Assembly (NCBI GenBank): GCA_025331565.1
Contig: JAFREQ010000015.1
Span: forward strand, 3,410,001 to 3,474,000
DNA from: Holacanthus passer
Taxonomy: Eukaryota; Chordata; Actinopteri; Pomacanthidae
Direction of reading: 5' to 3'
DNA length: 64,000 bases
The first letter of the stretch is position 1. The number at the start of each line of letters is the position of its first letter. This document shows, one piece after another, positions 1 through 12,266 of the stretch. The notes beneath the pieces are model-generated. The model was not told where the DNA came from. It saw only the letters and a program-made list of their open reading frames with translations, and did not search any database. The translations under genes were made by a program, and so were the position numbers.

Positions 1-433
1 CAAACAAAAAAAAGACCTGGAGGAACATTTCCCAACCAATTGGGTTAATTTTCAACAGGTTAGTAACATGAGTGGGTATGAAAAGAGCATTCCAGAGAGG
101 CTGAGTCTCTTAGAAGTAAAGGTGGGAAGAGGTTCACCACTCTGTGAGAGACTGCGTGAGCAAATACTTCAACAATCTCAGAATAATGTTCCTCAGCGTG
201 AAATCGAAAAGAAATTGGGGATTTCATCATCTTCGGTACAAAATATTATTATCAGGCCCTCAGGCGGCACTGCATTAAAAATAGACACAACTCTGTAGTG
301 GAAATCACTGCATGGCCTCAAGATCACTTCCAAAAAACATTTTCTGTGAACACAATTTGTCGCTGCATCCACAAATGATTTTTTATTAACATTTTACACA
401 GCGTCCCAACTTTTTTGTAATTGGGGTTGTAAC
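1..433 (+). mobile_element. Tc1/mariner-like element relic (internally deleted)
   Basis: An open frame at 68-298 reads through the N-terminal helix-turn-helix of a Tc1-type transposase; the segments GSPLCERLREQI and LGISSSSVQNII are recognisable. The catalytic DDE part is absent. After a short piece resembling a later part of the same element (around 340-375), the sequence ends at about 395-433 in the terminal motif cagcgtcccaacttttttg / aattggggttgtaa, which is shared with the copy at 39027-39427. The left end lies outside the window. This is a dead fragment. Confidence 0.8.
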
Positions 434-3176
434 AAATAAATGTTCTCCTGGCATACTTGTCCTGACAGTTCATTATTTAAGAATAATAAGGCTTTTTAAA
501 TTCACATTGATGACATTACCGTCACCATACGTTTGTAATAAAGAAGAGGCAAGGTATTTCAATTAAATCAAAACTTTCCAGAGGTAAGCCAGTGGATAAT
601 CAATCTTATAATGTTCTTCTGTTTATTGCAGAACTCACCATTCTTCTCACATCCCCAAAGTGAGGGAGACAAAGGTTTCTCCTATCATTACTCATGGGGT
701 TTGTGTCAGGTTATGTAAGTTTCACAAGAGTTATATGAGTGCACGTGTGAAGAAAGCTGCATAGTGAAGATCTATTTGCCAGAATCTCATTTAGAATCGT
801 GGTAAGAATTCCAAAGACTTCTTCAGGACGACTCCCCTTTAGATTTGTCTATGCAGCAGAGACTCTATGGCTTGGTCTCACTGCAGCCAAGAAAACGCTG
901 GGCCAACAGGGACCCATCTCTCTTCTCTAAAATTGTCCTGGTGGAGCGGTCCAAGGCCAGAATGTTTGGGGCCAGCCTTAAGACTCTGTAAAGGATTCAG
1001 CTTAAACTTAGTTGAATAGTGGGTGCAGCGTGATTGACTTTAACCTTTAGTTTTATTTATTTTCTGGATGAGAGATCTGGGGTTGGGGGAACACCTGGGT
1101 TTGATGATTGTTGTCCATGATGGCACAAGCTTAATTTGTACATTTGTTTGTGTGCTGTGGGAAGGAGAATGAAAATGGGAGCTACTTTTTTGTACTTTTT
1201 TCAATGAAAAATATTTTTTTAAAAATAGATAACAGATCAAATCTTTACTGTACAATATTTATTTAAACAATAGGCTTCGTCTCTCAGGTTTCCCTCTGGA
1301 ACCTTGGGGATGTTGTCGTTAGGGAATGATTTATTTGTAGGACAGGTGAAAGGTCATACCTGCTTTTCCTCCATACTTTTCTTCACACCAAATCTCCTGC
1401 TGAGGTGACTTCTTCTCTATTTCAAAGTCCTATATGTACAGCATCTCTGACCAGTAGTAGTAGTAATGTGAAGTAATGATGCGTGAGGTGATGATCATTA
1501 CTCATTCTCATTACTGTCATCTGGTCATTATTTAGCAACCAGTTCACTGTCAGATGCATTCAATAAGAGATGGTGGAAGAGCCAGCCGAGCTGTAATTCA
1601 TACCTGGAGGAATGGTTCGTGAATCACCATATATCAAGCATCCTGCCACACGATCTCGTAAAACTATATAGAGTATGTTTCCATTTTAGGCAGTAAAAAT
1701 CCTCACCGTATGAAAAGCACTGGTATGTGCTCAATTCACTTATTCCAGCTGGGTAGTTATGTGTACTGAGAGGAGACATTCCAATAAATTGAACACTGAT
1801 TCTTACACAAACTGAATTATTGTATTGCTGCGTATCTATGGGTTATAAATAACATGAACCTCACTTCCCTTTTCATCAACATTAGAGAGAAATAAGAAAG
1901 AACAAAAAGCCCTCAGGAGTTTGTGTCCATTGGACCATTCTTTTACTGGTATGGCTGTAAATAACCCTGAGAAGCTGTCAGAACAAGCTCTCACTATCCA
2001 TCAAAAACCATGAAATGAACCATATACCTCATATATACAGCACATTAGTAACAGGACTCATTTCCCATCATGCCAAGTCCTGGAAAGAGTGGCTTCTCAT
2101 GTTTGCTTTTTTATGTTCCAAAATGTAAGCGTTACTTTGGTTTACAGGTTTTCTATGCTCCTGAGTTGTCAGGTTTTTGTCTCCTGTGTTGAACCTCATG
2201 AAATGGTTGACGTCATTCCTGTTATTTGTTCTGTACTGCTTGGAACAGAATTATAGCTTATTATACTTGGTTAAGATCCAAATTTGCACCCAAGGGCCCT
2301 GGTTGTGAGTGTTGGCTCTGCACAGGCTCAAAAAAACATTCAAATGAGATCTTTAGATTTTACAGCATATTTGAATGACCTCTTCCTATTTTTGCATTCA
2401 CTGGTTTTTAGGGGGTCTTAGAGTCAGTATTTGTTTTTTCAGAATAAAATGAATTCTAATACAATTTAAAAATAGCCAATGACTTTCTTTTCATGCAGGT
2501 TTTATTAGTCTGACAACAGCAGACATTTTGACTTGTCATGCAGGAAAAGCACAGGCGTAAATGACAACATTAAAGATGGCTCTGTTCCTCTCAAATGTTG
2601 CAATAAGCTGTGACAGTGAGGCAGCATGCACAACACCAGGACTCTGAAACTGGAGCAGCTAAATGGAATTCAGCCATAATATTCTAAATTATATTATTAA
2701 TAATAATTATATTATTGTATTATTATAATTCTATTCTGTGCTTTTCTTACTGTGACACATCAATGTGCCCTCTATGAAAAAGGCCTATCAGATTGAATGG
2801 TCACTTTGAATTGCAGCAAAAAAAAAAAAAAAAAAAAAAATGGAGAATGGCAATTCAGAGGTCTGGAGCCAGGCAGTACTGAATCGCTTCAAAAATCCAG
2901 CACATTCATGGTCCACCCAAACAGGTGTATTTGCTTATTTTGCCTGATTAGACCTAGTTTCACTTAGACTGTTTGGATGTGTGCAGATCAGGCTTGAATG
3001 TCATCTATCAGATTCTTCTATTAGTTTAACTGCAACCTGTTAGGGCGAGAGAAATATAACATAAGCAGAAGTCTAATAAGCCAGAATAAGTGAAAACATG
3101 TGTGTGAGCCTTTACACTGTTGACACCTTGTCCAACAAGTCCAACCATGGAAAACTGCAGGTAAACATTCTAAAAG
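434..3176. other. Intergenic stretch without a recognisable gene
   Basis: I find no exon-like open frame with flanking splice sites and no RNA gene. The sequence is AT-rich, with an A-rich homopolymer at about 2817-2840 and an AT-rich patch at 2685-2730. Short open frames here show no family resemblance. Confidence 0.5.
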
Positions 3177-3875
3177 TGTGACGGGGAGTGGGGAAGGACT
3201 CAAGCGCAAAACACCCGAATTGACGATGAAAACGTCTTTTAATAGAGGCAAACAAAATCTCAATAAACAAAAACTCACTACAAGGTTAAGTCCAGCATAG
3301 TCCAGAATCTCAACAGAAAGGGTCCAAAGTCCAATCAAAGACAAAACAAATCCAAACACGATCAAAGCACTGATGGCAAGAGGGAAACAAGAACAGGGGA
3401 ACAGAAAAGAAAAGAAGAGGAGAAGAGGAAACAATCCAGCAAGGGCTAACAGAAATGAAGTGGCTTATATAATGTCCTGATTAGTAGTGGGCTGCAGCTG
3501 AGAACACAGGTGACTAGATGAGGTGGGAGTGGCTGACAGGTCAGGTGAGGCAGAGGCGGGGTGAGTAGAGAAGAACCGGGACCTGAGGTGAGAAGCTATG
3601 GCAGGTGAATAGTGACAGACTGACAGAACTTGAACAGGTAAACAATGACAGGTAACTAAGACATGACTATAACTGACAGAGCACAGACAGAAAACCAAAA
3701 CAGAACTAAGACAAAACTACAACACAGAGCTAAGAAGGAACTATGACAGGACACAGATCGAAAACTAAGACATGAAAACTAAGGTAGGTTAACTAAAACA
3801 GAACTAAGGCAGGAGAAAATCTAAGGCTAAACAAAAACTACACAGAGGCCTAGCAGGCAGAACTGTGACAAAAAG
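3177..3875. repeat. Unclassified interspersed repeat rich in GACAGG/AACTAAGACA units
   Basis: The block opens with a tgtgacggggagtgg motif and closes with aactgtgacaaaaag. Its interior is a purine/A-rich run of related short units (acaggtaac, aactaagac, gacaggac). It resembles a class of non-autonomous fish elements bounded by TGTGAC motifs, but I cannot name the family. The open frames read from its minus strand are low-complexity by-products. Confidence 0.45.
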
Positions 3876-4546
3876 TAAGTGATACTTCAAGTCTGAGTTT
3901 ACTCATTGGTGAAACCAGATACACCTGTGAGTCAAACTGATACAAGGAAACTTTAAAGGTATATTACTATTCAACCACAGTATCCATTTTCTACATTTTT
4001 CCATTTTTGTTTGAGGCTTGAGGCCACATCAAGGAAGTCACATCAGTCAAGGAAAAAAATAACATCCCATCAAATTGCATTCCATCATAGTGGTTCAGGT
4101 TGGTTAATTAACTTTGGGGTTATTGTTAATGCACTTTTTAGTCTTTAGTCTTTAGTTGTTCCACATTGCAATGGCTCTATATATTACAGATCGGCACACA
4201 ACATCTGTTCTGGGTTTTTGTTTAACCAGATAACCCCCTAATAAACACATAATTTATGAGAGAGTACAAAACAGATATTCCTAAAGAAACTCATCAGACT
4301 GCATGCCAACCTATTCTCTGCTCTAAGCCACGAAAGGCTGGCATGCATTCTCTCTCTGATTACCATTATTACTGGCATGCCTGGCTCAAAACATAATAGT
4401 TTCTCAAAGCAAGTCTGTTCTCATACATACAGTCAAGTAATAATTGCAGTTCAAATTGAAGAGAGTTCCTTAAATCAGTTATATTAGTTGATGCCATATG
4501 TCCTGTTGTATCAACTGCAAATACAACAGCATTGCATTTATCTATA
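3876..4546. other. Intergenic stretch, nothing recognised
   Basis: AT-rich sequence with no coding potential or known repeat that I can identify. Confidence 0.4.
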
Positions 4547-4665
4547 GGGGTGGCTGTAGCTCAGGAGGTAGAACCATTGTCCACCAATCGCCAGGTGGCT
4601 GTTCCATCGGCATGTGTATGTACATCGCTTTGGATAAAAGCATCTGCTAAATGAAATTGTAGAAT
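4547..4665 (+). repeat. tRNA-derived SINE fragment
   Basis: It begins with a tRNA-like A-box region (tggctgtagctcaggaggta) and ends with the tail tcgctttggataaaagcatc / tgctaaatg, which is widespread in fish SINEs. The B box is degraded. It abuts a LINE fragment on the other strand. Confidence 0.7.
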
Positions 4666-4672
4666 TGTATCT

Positions 4673-4782
4673 AAAACATGAGGCCAGTCATTGGTAAATA
4701 GGAGTAGCGGCCCGAGACAACTCCCCTGGGGCACACCACACTGTAAACTACCATTAAAAAACACAGACTGCATACTATACAA
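4673..4782 (-). mobile_element. LINE reverse transcriptase fragment
   Basis: The minus strand encodes a short stretch with the reverse-transcriptase signature CGVPQGSCLGPLL followed by TNDWPHVL. This matches the GVPQGSxLGPLLF..YINDLP block of non-LTR retrotransposons. Only about 35 residues remain, so it is a relic and the clade cannot be assigned. Confidence 0.7.
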
Positions 4783-4869
4783 TCAAAATTTCTAAAAACC
4801 TTGGGTTGCTGTGTAAAACATTACTAAAAACAGAATACAATAATTTGTAAACAAACTGTGTTTACCGTT

Positions 4870-5207
4870 TTATGAAGCATTCCCAAGCCCATGTAGTAAT
4901 ATCCTTCATATAATCATGTGTTTGACAATCAAGTGGTGAACCTCTCTCCATCCTTGCTTGTGAATGACTGAGTCTTTCCAGGACGAACCTTTCATACCCA
5001 ATCATGATACTATCACCTGTTACCAATGAACCTGTTTACCTGTGGAATGATCCAAACAGGTGTTTTTGGATCAGTCCACAACTTTCACAGTCTTTTGTTG
5101 CTCCTGTCCCAACTTGTCTGAAACATGTTGCTGCCATCAAATTCAGAATAAGCAGATAAAAGACAAGTTGATGAGGTCAAACGTTAAATATATCGCCTTT
5201 GCACTGT
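4870..5207. repeat. Tc1-family element fragment
   Basis: The part at 5050-5207 is nearly identical to 22767-22945 (shared run ccaaacaggtgtttttggat, then tttgttgctcctgtcccaac and gttgctgccatcaaattcag). The upstream part resembles more internal sequence of the same fish Tc1-like family. No coding capacity remains. Confidence 0.65.
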
Positions 5208-5274
5208 TTTGTTAGTTAGTCTTTGTTATCTTTGTTTGCACGAAAACACTTCCTGTAAGACTGCCCTGTTGTCT

Positions 5275-5288
5275 GTTGCCAGGACAAC
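5275..5288 (+). promoter_or_regulatory. Candidate RFX X-box upstream of agrp2
   Basis: gttgccaggacaac matches the palindromic RFX site GTTGCCATGGCAAC at 12 of 14 positions. It lies in a locally GC-rich segment (about 5270-5430) ahead of a possible 5' UTR exon that would end at 5437 (donor GTGAGT) and join an acceptor at 5531-5533. The match is seen; function is inferred. Confidence 0.4.
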
Positions 5289-5550
5289 CGTCCATCACCC
5301 AGCGTCCTCTCCTACAGCGTGTCCGGTGCGTCACGTTGGGGGCGGTGCGCGTCGCGCCGGTGTTGGACGCACTGGTCCTCCTGGCAGCTAGACAGACCTG
5401 AGGGAGCTGAAGTGAGGATTTGCAGCCGAGGATGTGCGTGAGTTCCTGGACTGTTTTCTGTTCCCAACAGCACCTGACAAGTGTGGGATTGATCTGATGA
5501 ACGTGAGAGTGATTTTCTTTGTGTCATCAACAGATTTCATCACCATCATC

Positions 5551-8500
5551 ATGAGGAAGATCAAACACTTGTTGTGCTTCTTCCTGCTTGTCTTCCCCTT
5601 CACCTGGGCAGAGGACACGAGGGGAGATGTGAGAAAGTCTGAGAATAACACAGGTGAGGATTCAGCCTTTTTTTAAAGGCAACATTCAACCTGACTTTAT
5701 TATTTATTGATTTATTTATTTTTATTTTTTTTATTATTATTGTTGTTTTTTCAAAAGTGCATTTAAATTGTGCAGCTTATATAAAGAAACATAGTGACTG
5801 AAAAATAATGTTTATCATAGACTGATGTGGGTTCTCCAGATCCTATAGTGCCCCCTATAAAGTGTATTTGGTCTGTCATTAATCATCCATGGGCATGTTT
5901 TGCAAAGTAGTAAATAAAATGAGCACATAACAATATTTATAAGGAAGAGAGACAGAGGTTACTCATGCCTGCATTACTTATTGCTCATATTTCAATATGT
6001 ATTTAATCATGAGAAGAACTCACATACGATTATAAATAATATTAATCTGTCCACAGGAGGTTTTGCAATGAGGCTTTTCACAACCCCCCCACTAATGCAA
6101 ACACTCATCTGATGAAGCTTATTAAACTCAAGTAAACATCTATTATCTTAAAACGCCTGAATGTGTTGAAATTCACAATCCAGATTTCATTGGAGTTTGT
6201 GTACATATCTGAAGTGGCTTGATCACAGCAGGAGTTAACAGATGCTATACTATAATAAAGATAATTTAATTCATGAAAAATATTTCAAAGTGTTAAAATG
6301 CTATCTTTGTTATTTAACCAGCCTCGCATATCATTTTATCTGCTAGTGTATTTGTATCATTGCTCGTATATCTATATCTATCTATAGCTGAAAGATCGTG
6401 CCAGTGTTGAGCTTGTGGCAGCTTCATTTTCAGGCAAACTATGGTTTTCTTTGGCTTTCATTCAATTGCAAGAGTTTATTGTCTTTGATTGGGGAGGAAA
6501 AACACAATATGAGCAGGACACATGAAGAGTCTGTCACACTTAAAGGCCCAATCCATATTATTTTTCACAAATGACCAATATACCATGGAGTTTGACTTAA
6601 AGGCAGAATGAGTAGGATTTCAAAAAAACACCCAAAAATACCCCAAAGTATATACTCATAAAAAGAAAAATTCTCTCTCAGTCGTCACTTATGACTCAGT
6701 AGAAGTGCTGGTAATGTCTGTCTCTGTCCTCTGCCTGTATTTAATATTTTTGTGTTTGGGACATTTCTGATTGTCAACCTTTGGGCAATGTGTGTGTAGC
6801 CCCCAGCCACTTTAGATTAGGATTTTAACATCTGTTAGTTTGGGCATTAAAACACCTGCCAAACAAGTTGATGATGTGATAGCATGTTCCAGATTTGCGA
6901 TTCTGTGCTGGGGAAACCATCACCCGAGGAAAGTATGACTTAGCTGCTACCTTAGCTGCTAAAAGCTCCACCGTGTTCGCCACATAGTCGCTAACTTTGT
7001 CTCGTGGCCATGTGGTGCTGGGGAGGTGGCATACAGTGTGTTCATCAGAGCTTTTTTGCTATGAAAATATTGATTGGTGCAGCTTTAAGTTCTTGACAGT
7101 GGACCAATGGCGACACACCATCCTTGTCTTATCCACAACTCGCTCTCCATCGCTGTTGATATAGCTGACTGATTGTTCCCAAACAGCTGATTTAAGGGAC
7201 GCAGGGGAGGTCTTCCAGGTCAGGCATTTAATTTGTGCTCACCTTAGTGTGACTGATTTGCATGGAAATCAGCTTGTTGTGCTAACCATCACATGTTGCT
7301 AAAGATGTTTTTCTAAAGGTGCCCAACTTCATTTCGTGCACCAGTCTGAATACCGTGTAGTCTGTGTGCAGCCTCGTGCACCTGACCGTGACCCACGGAC
7401 CGTGACAGTTCTGTTACAGCTATAGAACTGTTACAGCTATACGTGTTAACTGTTTGAGCCTGTGTGATTTAGCTTGTGGAGAGAACAGGTACACAAAACA
7501 CATCAGGCAGAAAACCAATCGAACTATGAATATTAACACTAAAGGGAAGCGCTTAGGATGTAAATGCAGACAGGACAGGATGGGAGAACATGAGGGGGGT
7601 GCCAGAGTCTTGCGAGACCAATGGAGGTCCTCCAGGAAATGCTGTATTTCGAAGCGGGGATGAGGGTCTCAGCATCAGTGGCAGGAGAGTTATGAAGCAC
7701 CACCATGCTAAACAAAGGTATTTTCTGCAATATCATGGATGTCTTCACATCTGGCCAAAGCTTATTCCCAAGGTGTTGAGCTGGATTGGAAGGTAAGGTG
7801 CAGCGGCCATCATACATAAGAGGCAGAAGGAAAGAGGTCCGAGCCAAGAAGGAGGGTTTTTGATTTGTTGCTTTTTGTGAACTTGTGTAGAATCCAGGTC
7901 GTAAAAGACACATTGTGGTACAAGAGTTAGGGCATTAGGGTGCCAGTGTCTGAAGCCCACAGAGAGGTGTGGAGTCAAATTATTTTAATTTCCATTGGAA
8001 CATATAGCTGCTGTCTCTATCCTTAACAACTATCTGTAAAGAATATAGCACCACCATAACCAATGAACATTGATGCAACTCCATATGTTTATGAGAACAT
8101 ACCAATATTCTTCAAAGCAAGAATTATAGTAAACTATGTCCATGTGTACAGATCTAGATCTGGCATGGTGAAATCATTTAGTGGAAAAAACACACCCACA
8201 CCCCACTTATTGTATTCTACTGTTCTCAGTTGCTGTTCGGCACCGTTAGATGTACGAAACAAAACCACTGATTTGCATTAATTTCAAAGGTATGCAGTTA
8301 TCATCAGTTCAAGCTGGAGATAGATAGTCATGATAGAAATGTTCCAACTTAAGTGCAATGAAGAAAAATAAATCAGCAGACAGCAACAGTGACGCTTGTC
8401 TGTCAGTCAAAATCATGTGAAAAGACAAATATCATGGAAGTTTGAAATAAAAAAATGACTTGACTCAAGTCCTCTTACTACCCTCTTCCTTAGAAGAATC

Positions 8501-11500
8501 GAGTACCTCAGCTGACATCACAAACGGGAATTTAAATTTGTCTGACCACAGTTCCAATCCTAGGTCAAGTGATGACAACAAAACAAACTATCCTCTTAGG
8601 AAGACAATGAAAGCACCAGAAAAAGTTAGTAATTGGGCCTTGATTCAGGTTTTTTCTTTTATTCTACTGTTTCAAAGGTCAAGAATTAACTTTCAGCCTC
8701 AATCTACTTTTGAGTAGCAGGAAAACATACTTTCTTTTCCTCTTTATTTAAGTTTACGACACAAGGGAGTACAATACAATAACAAAGCGTTTCGCCTCCA
8801 GTTTGCCTTCAGGGCCCAGAGGGGAACTGAGGATGCTGTATTATGTCCTTCAACGACACCTAGAATCATTATCATCAGCTATGATTTCATGTGATTAGAT
8901 ATATTTAATGAAAGTTGAATTCTTATTTCCCCCACACCGAATTTGGACCCGCACACCACTGACATCCACAAATGGTGCCAGCAAAGGCCCTCTGCCTTTT
9001 GCAGTCTCAAAGTACTCTCTGTTGCCGTCCAACTTTCTGTTAGTGCTTCACAAAAGCATAATCCAATCAAATCCATAATACTCTTTTCTCACCAAGCTCT
9101 CTGCCTCTAACTAGAACAAATTGTTCCATGTCAAACACACTGCTTCCATCATCATTGCTCTGCCAACCCCCAACTTTTCTGATCTCAATAACAGACTCAT
9201 CACTCACATTGCACTCACCATGACCCTCCATCACCTCGTTTATCACTCTCTGCCCATGTGGTCACAAATACAGGAAACTTAACTTGGGGGGGTGGGGTGG
9301 GGATGGGAGCATTTGGACGTTTTTTTGAAAGTGTGACGTTACAATGTTTGAGTGTTTCATCCATTTACTGAGAATTACTGCACACCCTTGGATCACAAAA
9401 ATAACAAAAAGCAGCGGACAGATTAAAATTTTGACCTGATGACGACGCTGGATGAAAAGTCAGAGGATCACCAAAGTGATTACAAGGCATACTTTGGGCA
9501 CCATGGACATCTGTCCCATCTGACCCACCCATGACCCAACGGGAATGTTAAACTGCTGGTGGTGCTAGAGAAAAAGTCAGGGGATAACTTAAGTCATTAG
9601 GATTCATCTTCTTGGGAACATGAATATCATGTATGGAATTTCATGGAAATCCACCCGCTCATTGTTGAGACTTTTCAATCTGGACCAAAGTGATCTACGT
9701 TCCAACCCTCACCTACGGTCATGAACTGTGGGTAGTGACTGAAAGAATGAGATCACGGATACCAGTGACATAGGGTGAGAAGCTAGGACATCTGGAGGGA
9801 GCTCAAAGTAGAGCCTCTATCCAATATCCAACATCCAATCCTCCTGATTCCAGGCACATTTGACTGGAAGACGACCCATTAGCAGAACCAAAGCACCAGT
9901 CTGAAATATTATAATATAATATATAATATAATATAATATAATATAATATTCTAAATCTTATAGTATTTAATATGTTTATTTCTCTTCTGAAGTAAATCCT
10001 GCTTACAGTCAACCTGACCTGACAAAACAAATGCTATGGTTAGATGCTTGCATTACTTGGCCGGGGAAGCTAAATTGGCCTCCAATTAAAAAAGTACAGA
10101 GATCATTATAATCAGCAATGTTTATTGAGTGTGTTTATAAACCGTGAACAATGATTCTTCCATTATGTCCAACCCTAGTTTGGAGCCCAGGGAAGACTAG
10201 ACGACTGTTTGCGAGGCGAAAGATTTCTCCACCACAGGAAGGTCACAGTCCCGTAAGCTGTCTTTGTTCTTTCCTTTTCAGTAAGGCATGCACATTAATG
10301 CTTGAAATAAGAAGTTCTTGACTAAAGGCTGTGCTTGAATGGAAATTTTGAGAGCAGCTGGTGTGAGTTTTGTATTTGTTGCACATGTGATGAATGATCA
10401 ATGAATTGATGAGTTTCTAATCTTCCCCTTAAATTTCACTTCAAGGACCCTCACTGTTAAACTTCGTTACACTAACATTATACTGAGTGAAATTTCTGGG
10501 AGCTCCATGTTAGCAAATGGATTGTTTCATGTGCATCATTTGAACAGATTTGATTTGTTTGTCTTTAGAGGCCTTAAAATCTTCGAGTCATATTGAAAGC
10601 CATTATGTGTAGAATTAAAAACATTTCAACTCTGGCACCCTCCAGTACCAGTACAACAGCAGTATAACAGCAATATACATCCCACAGGTCTGACACTGAG
10701 ATGAATGGGTTGAAAACAACAGAGAGACTGCACCAATTTCCTCTGGAATTGTCTCAAAAAACAACCTCCAACTAGAACAGAGAGTGCAGACCTCTGCAAG
10801 GCCAGTAGTCTGCTCATCTGTGATATACAAATCTGCAAGCGCAACCACTACATATGTCTGCATATGTTTCTAAAACTGTTAGACTCATGTCAAAATAAGA
10901 TTGTGCCTCACTGAAGTCTCATTATCTCAATTATGCATTTATTATGTACTTACAAATTATTACTTGTTCTCATGAAGCGTAAAGTTTGGACATTTTTCCT
11001 TAATATCTCTGGTGGAGTTTAGAAGGATAGAAGTATAATATAGTATAATTGTCCTTACGTTTTCATATCCACACTTTAGTTGGAGAAAAGAGCACTGTTA
11101 CAATTGTGGTGATGTTACAATTGTACCATGAAACTACTGTTCACAACTTCTCAATAACAACTGTTCTCTGTATGTAAGTTTGAGCAACTGCATGTGTAGG
11201 TGGTGCCCATGAATGTGGATTGTGATATGGGTGTTTTATCACTATTTAACTTTACTCCCATATACTGGATTTTAAGATGTATGTCATTTATTCCACCAAG
11301 GCCAAATGATCTTGCAATGTTAACAAAAGTGAAAAATTATTTTATAAGTCCCGTGATTTTGATCCACTCGGAGCAGTAGTTTATTTGTAATCCTGCTGAT
11401 AAACAGACAAACAGACCAAACAACAAACAAACAAACTGAACTGAAAAACCTAGGCAGAGGTAACATATACAACAGACAGTTATCTATTTATTCCAGCCGA

Positions 11501-12266
11501 CACAGTGCAACACTAGCATTTGTCTGAAGCTGTGCTTCCGGCCACAGTGAATCTAAGTTCAATGCTCACATTCCTTTTACCTCTTTCCTGATCTCCACCA
11601 ACTCTAGCACTAAATTCTCCACGATGTTCACCGGCTTGTCGCTAACTTTAACTGCTGTTCAGTGCTGGGCAAATAGTGTACAGTGGGTTCATATTAGCAT
11701 CTTTATTGAAAACAGCTGCCTGCTGTCTGAAAACTATGCTTATGAGAGCTGTAAGAATAAATAAAACTCCTCATAAAACCAAAACAGTGAGCTGAAAGAC
11801 ACTAAAATGCTCTATGGACATGAGGGTAACTTAAGAGTTGGGTGAAAATTGTCTGTGGGTTCGTCACTACGAGTGTCACCTTTCATGTTACACATAGTAA
11901 TTTGACCCATTGTGCATATAAAAATATTAATAGATTAGATTAATATATAAGTGCAGCTTCAAAGTTTAGTTCTTTGTGTTTAAATTAGGCTTTTCCACAC
12001 AACATGAGTCATGAGTCAAAGGGGATTTGAACTTATATGAGACATTTCATATAAATGCTCTCCATGTAAATTCTCTCTCCGCTGGTCTACTCTTGTTTCA
12101 GAAACACAAGTCCAACCTTATGACCCCTGCACGCCGCTGCAGCCGCCTGATGGAAAACTGCTCAGCTCATGTGCCGTGCTGCGACCCCTGCGCCTCCTGT
12201 CGCTGTCGACTCTTCAACACCATCTGCCACTGCTGGAGAATGAATGTGTGTTTAAAGAAGACGTAG
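5551..12266 (+). CDS. agrp2: Agouti-related peptide 2 (agouti-family melanocortin antagonist)
   Basis: Coding exons are 5551-5653, 8494-8624 and 12102-12266; phases agree (1, then 0) and the total is 132 aa. Exon 1 gives a signal peptide (MRKIKHLLCFFLLVFPFTWA). Exon 2 encodes a polar, basic-ended spacer; its acceptor fits well and its donor (GTTAGT) is weaker, so it is the least certain part. Exon 3 encodes the cysteine-rich agouti domain with ten cysteines, including CCDPCASCRCRLFN. Family members are secreted antagonists or inverse agonists of melanocortin receptors. The next gene is atp6v0d2, the neighbour known for teleost agrp2, which argues against agrp1 or asip1. The receptor-contact triplet, normally RFF, reads RLF here. 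An in-frame upstream ATG at 5434 would bury the signal peptide, so I prefer 5551. Confidence 0.88.
6597..7089. repeat. Putative TTAA-flanked non-autonomous element in agrp2 intron 1
   Basis: The block starts ttaaaggcagaatgagtagg and ends ggtgcagctttaa, giving short inverted TTAAAG ends. Its inner part (around 6950-7085) resembles 11585-11700 in agrp2 intron 2, sharing the gttcnccnc...gtcgctaacttt stretch. The rest of intron 1 (5654-8493) contains nothing else I recognise. Confidence 0.4.
9431..9690. repeat. Degenerate interspersed repeat in agrp2 intron 2
   Basis: Two related units (around 9460 and 9575) share aaaagtcag..gat and caaagt/taagt motifs, followed by tttcatggaaatccaccc and ttcaatctggaccaaagtg. 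Similar sequence is common in fish genomes, but I cannot name the family. Confidence 0.4.
9692..9815 (+). mobile_element. LINE 3' coding relic
   Basis: The plus strand reads LTYGHELWVVTERMRSRI followed by a broken frame with later EGAQSRAS-like remnants. This resembles the C-terminal part of a fish non-LTR retrotransposon reverse transcriptase polyprotein. It carries stops and is dead. Confidence 0.55.
9908..9950. repeat. (TATAA)n-type microsatellite
   Basis: Repeated ataat/atata units form an almost pure AT tract. Confidence 0.8.
11540..11965. repeat. Second degenerate copy of the TTAA-type element
   Basis: It shares the gttcaccggcttgtcgctaa region and a gtgcagctt end with the copy at 6597-7089. 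The left boundary is unclear. Confidence 0.35.

Noticed and set aside
3021..3434. 137-codon minus-strand open frame
   Set aside because: It is the reverse complement of a purine-rich repeat; composition is Phe/Leu/Ser low complexity and no splice or family support exists.
5551..12266. Assigning the agouti-family gene to asip1 or agrp1
   Set aside because: The adjacent V-ATPase subunit is the d2 type, as expected for agrp2. asip1 and agrp1 have other known neighbours (ahcy/itch region and atp6v0d1).
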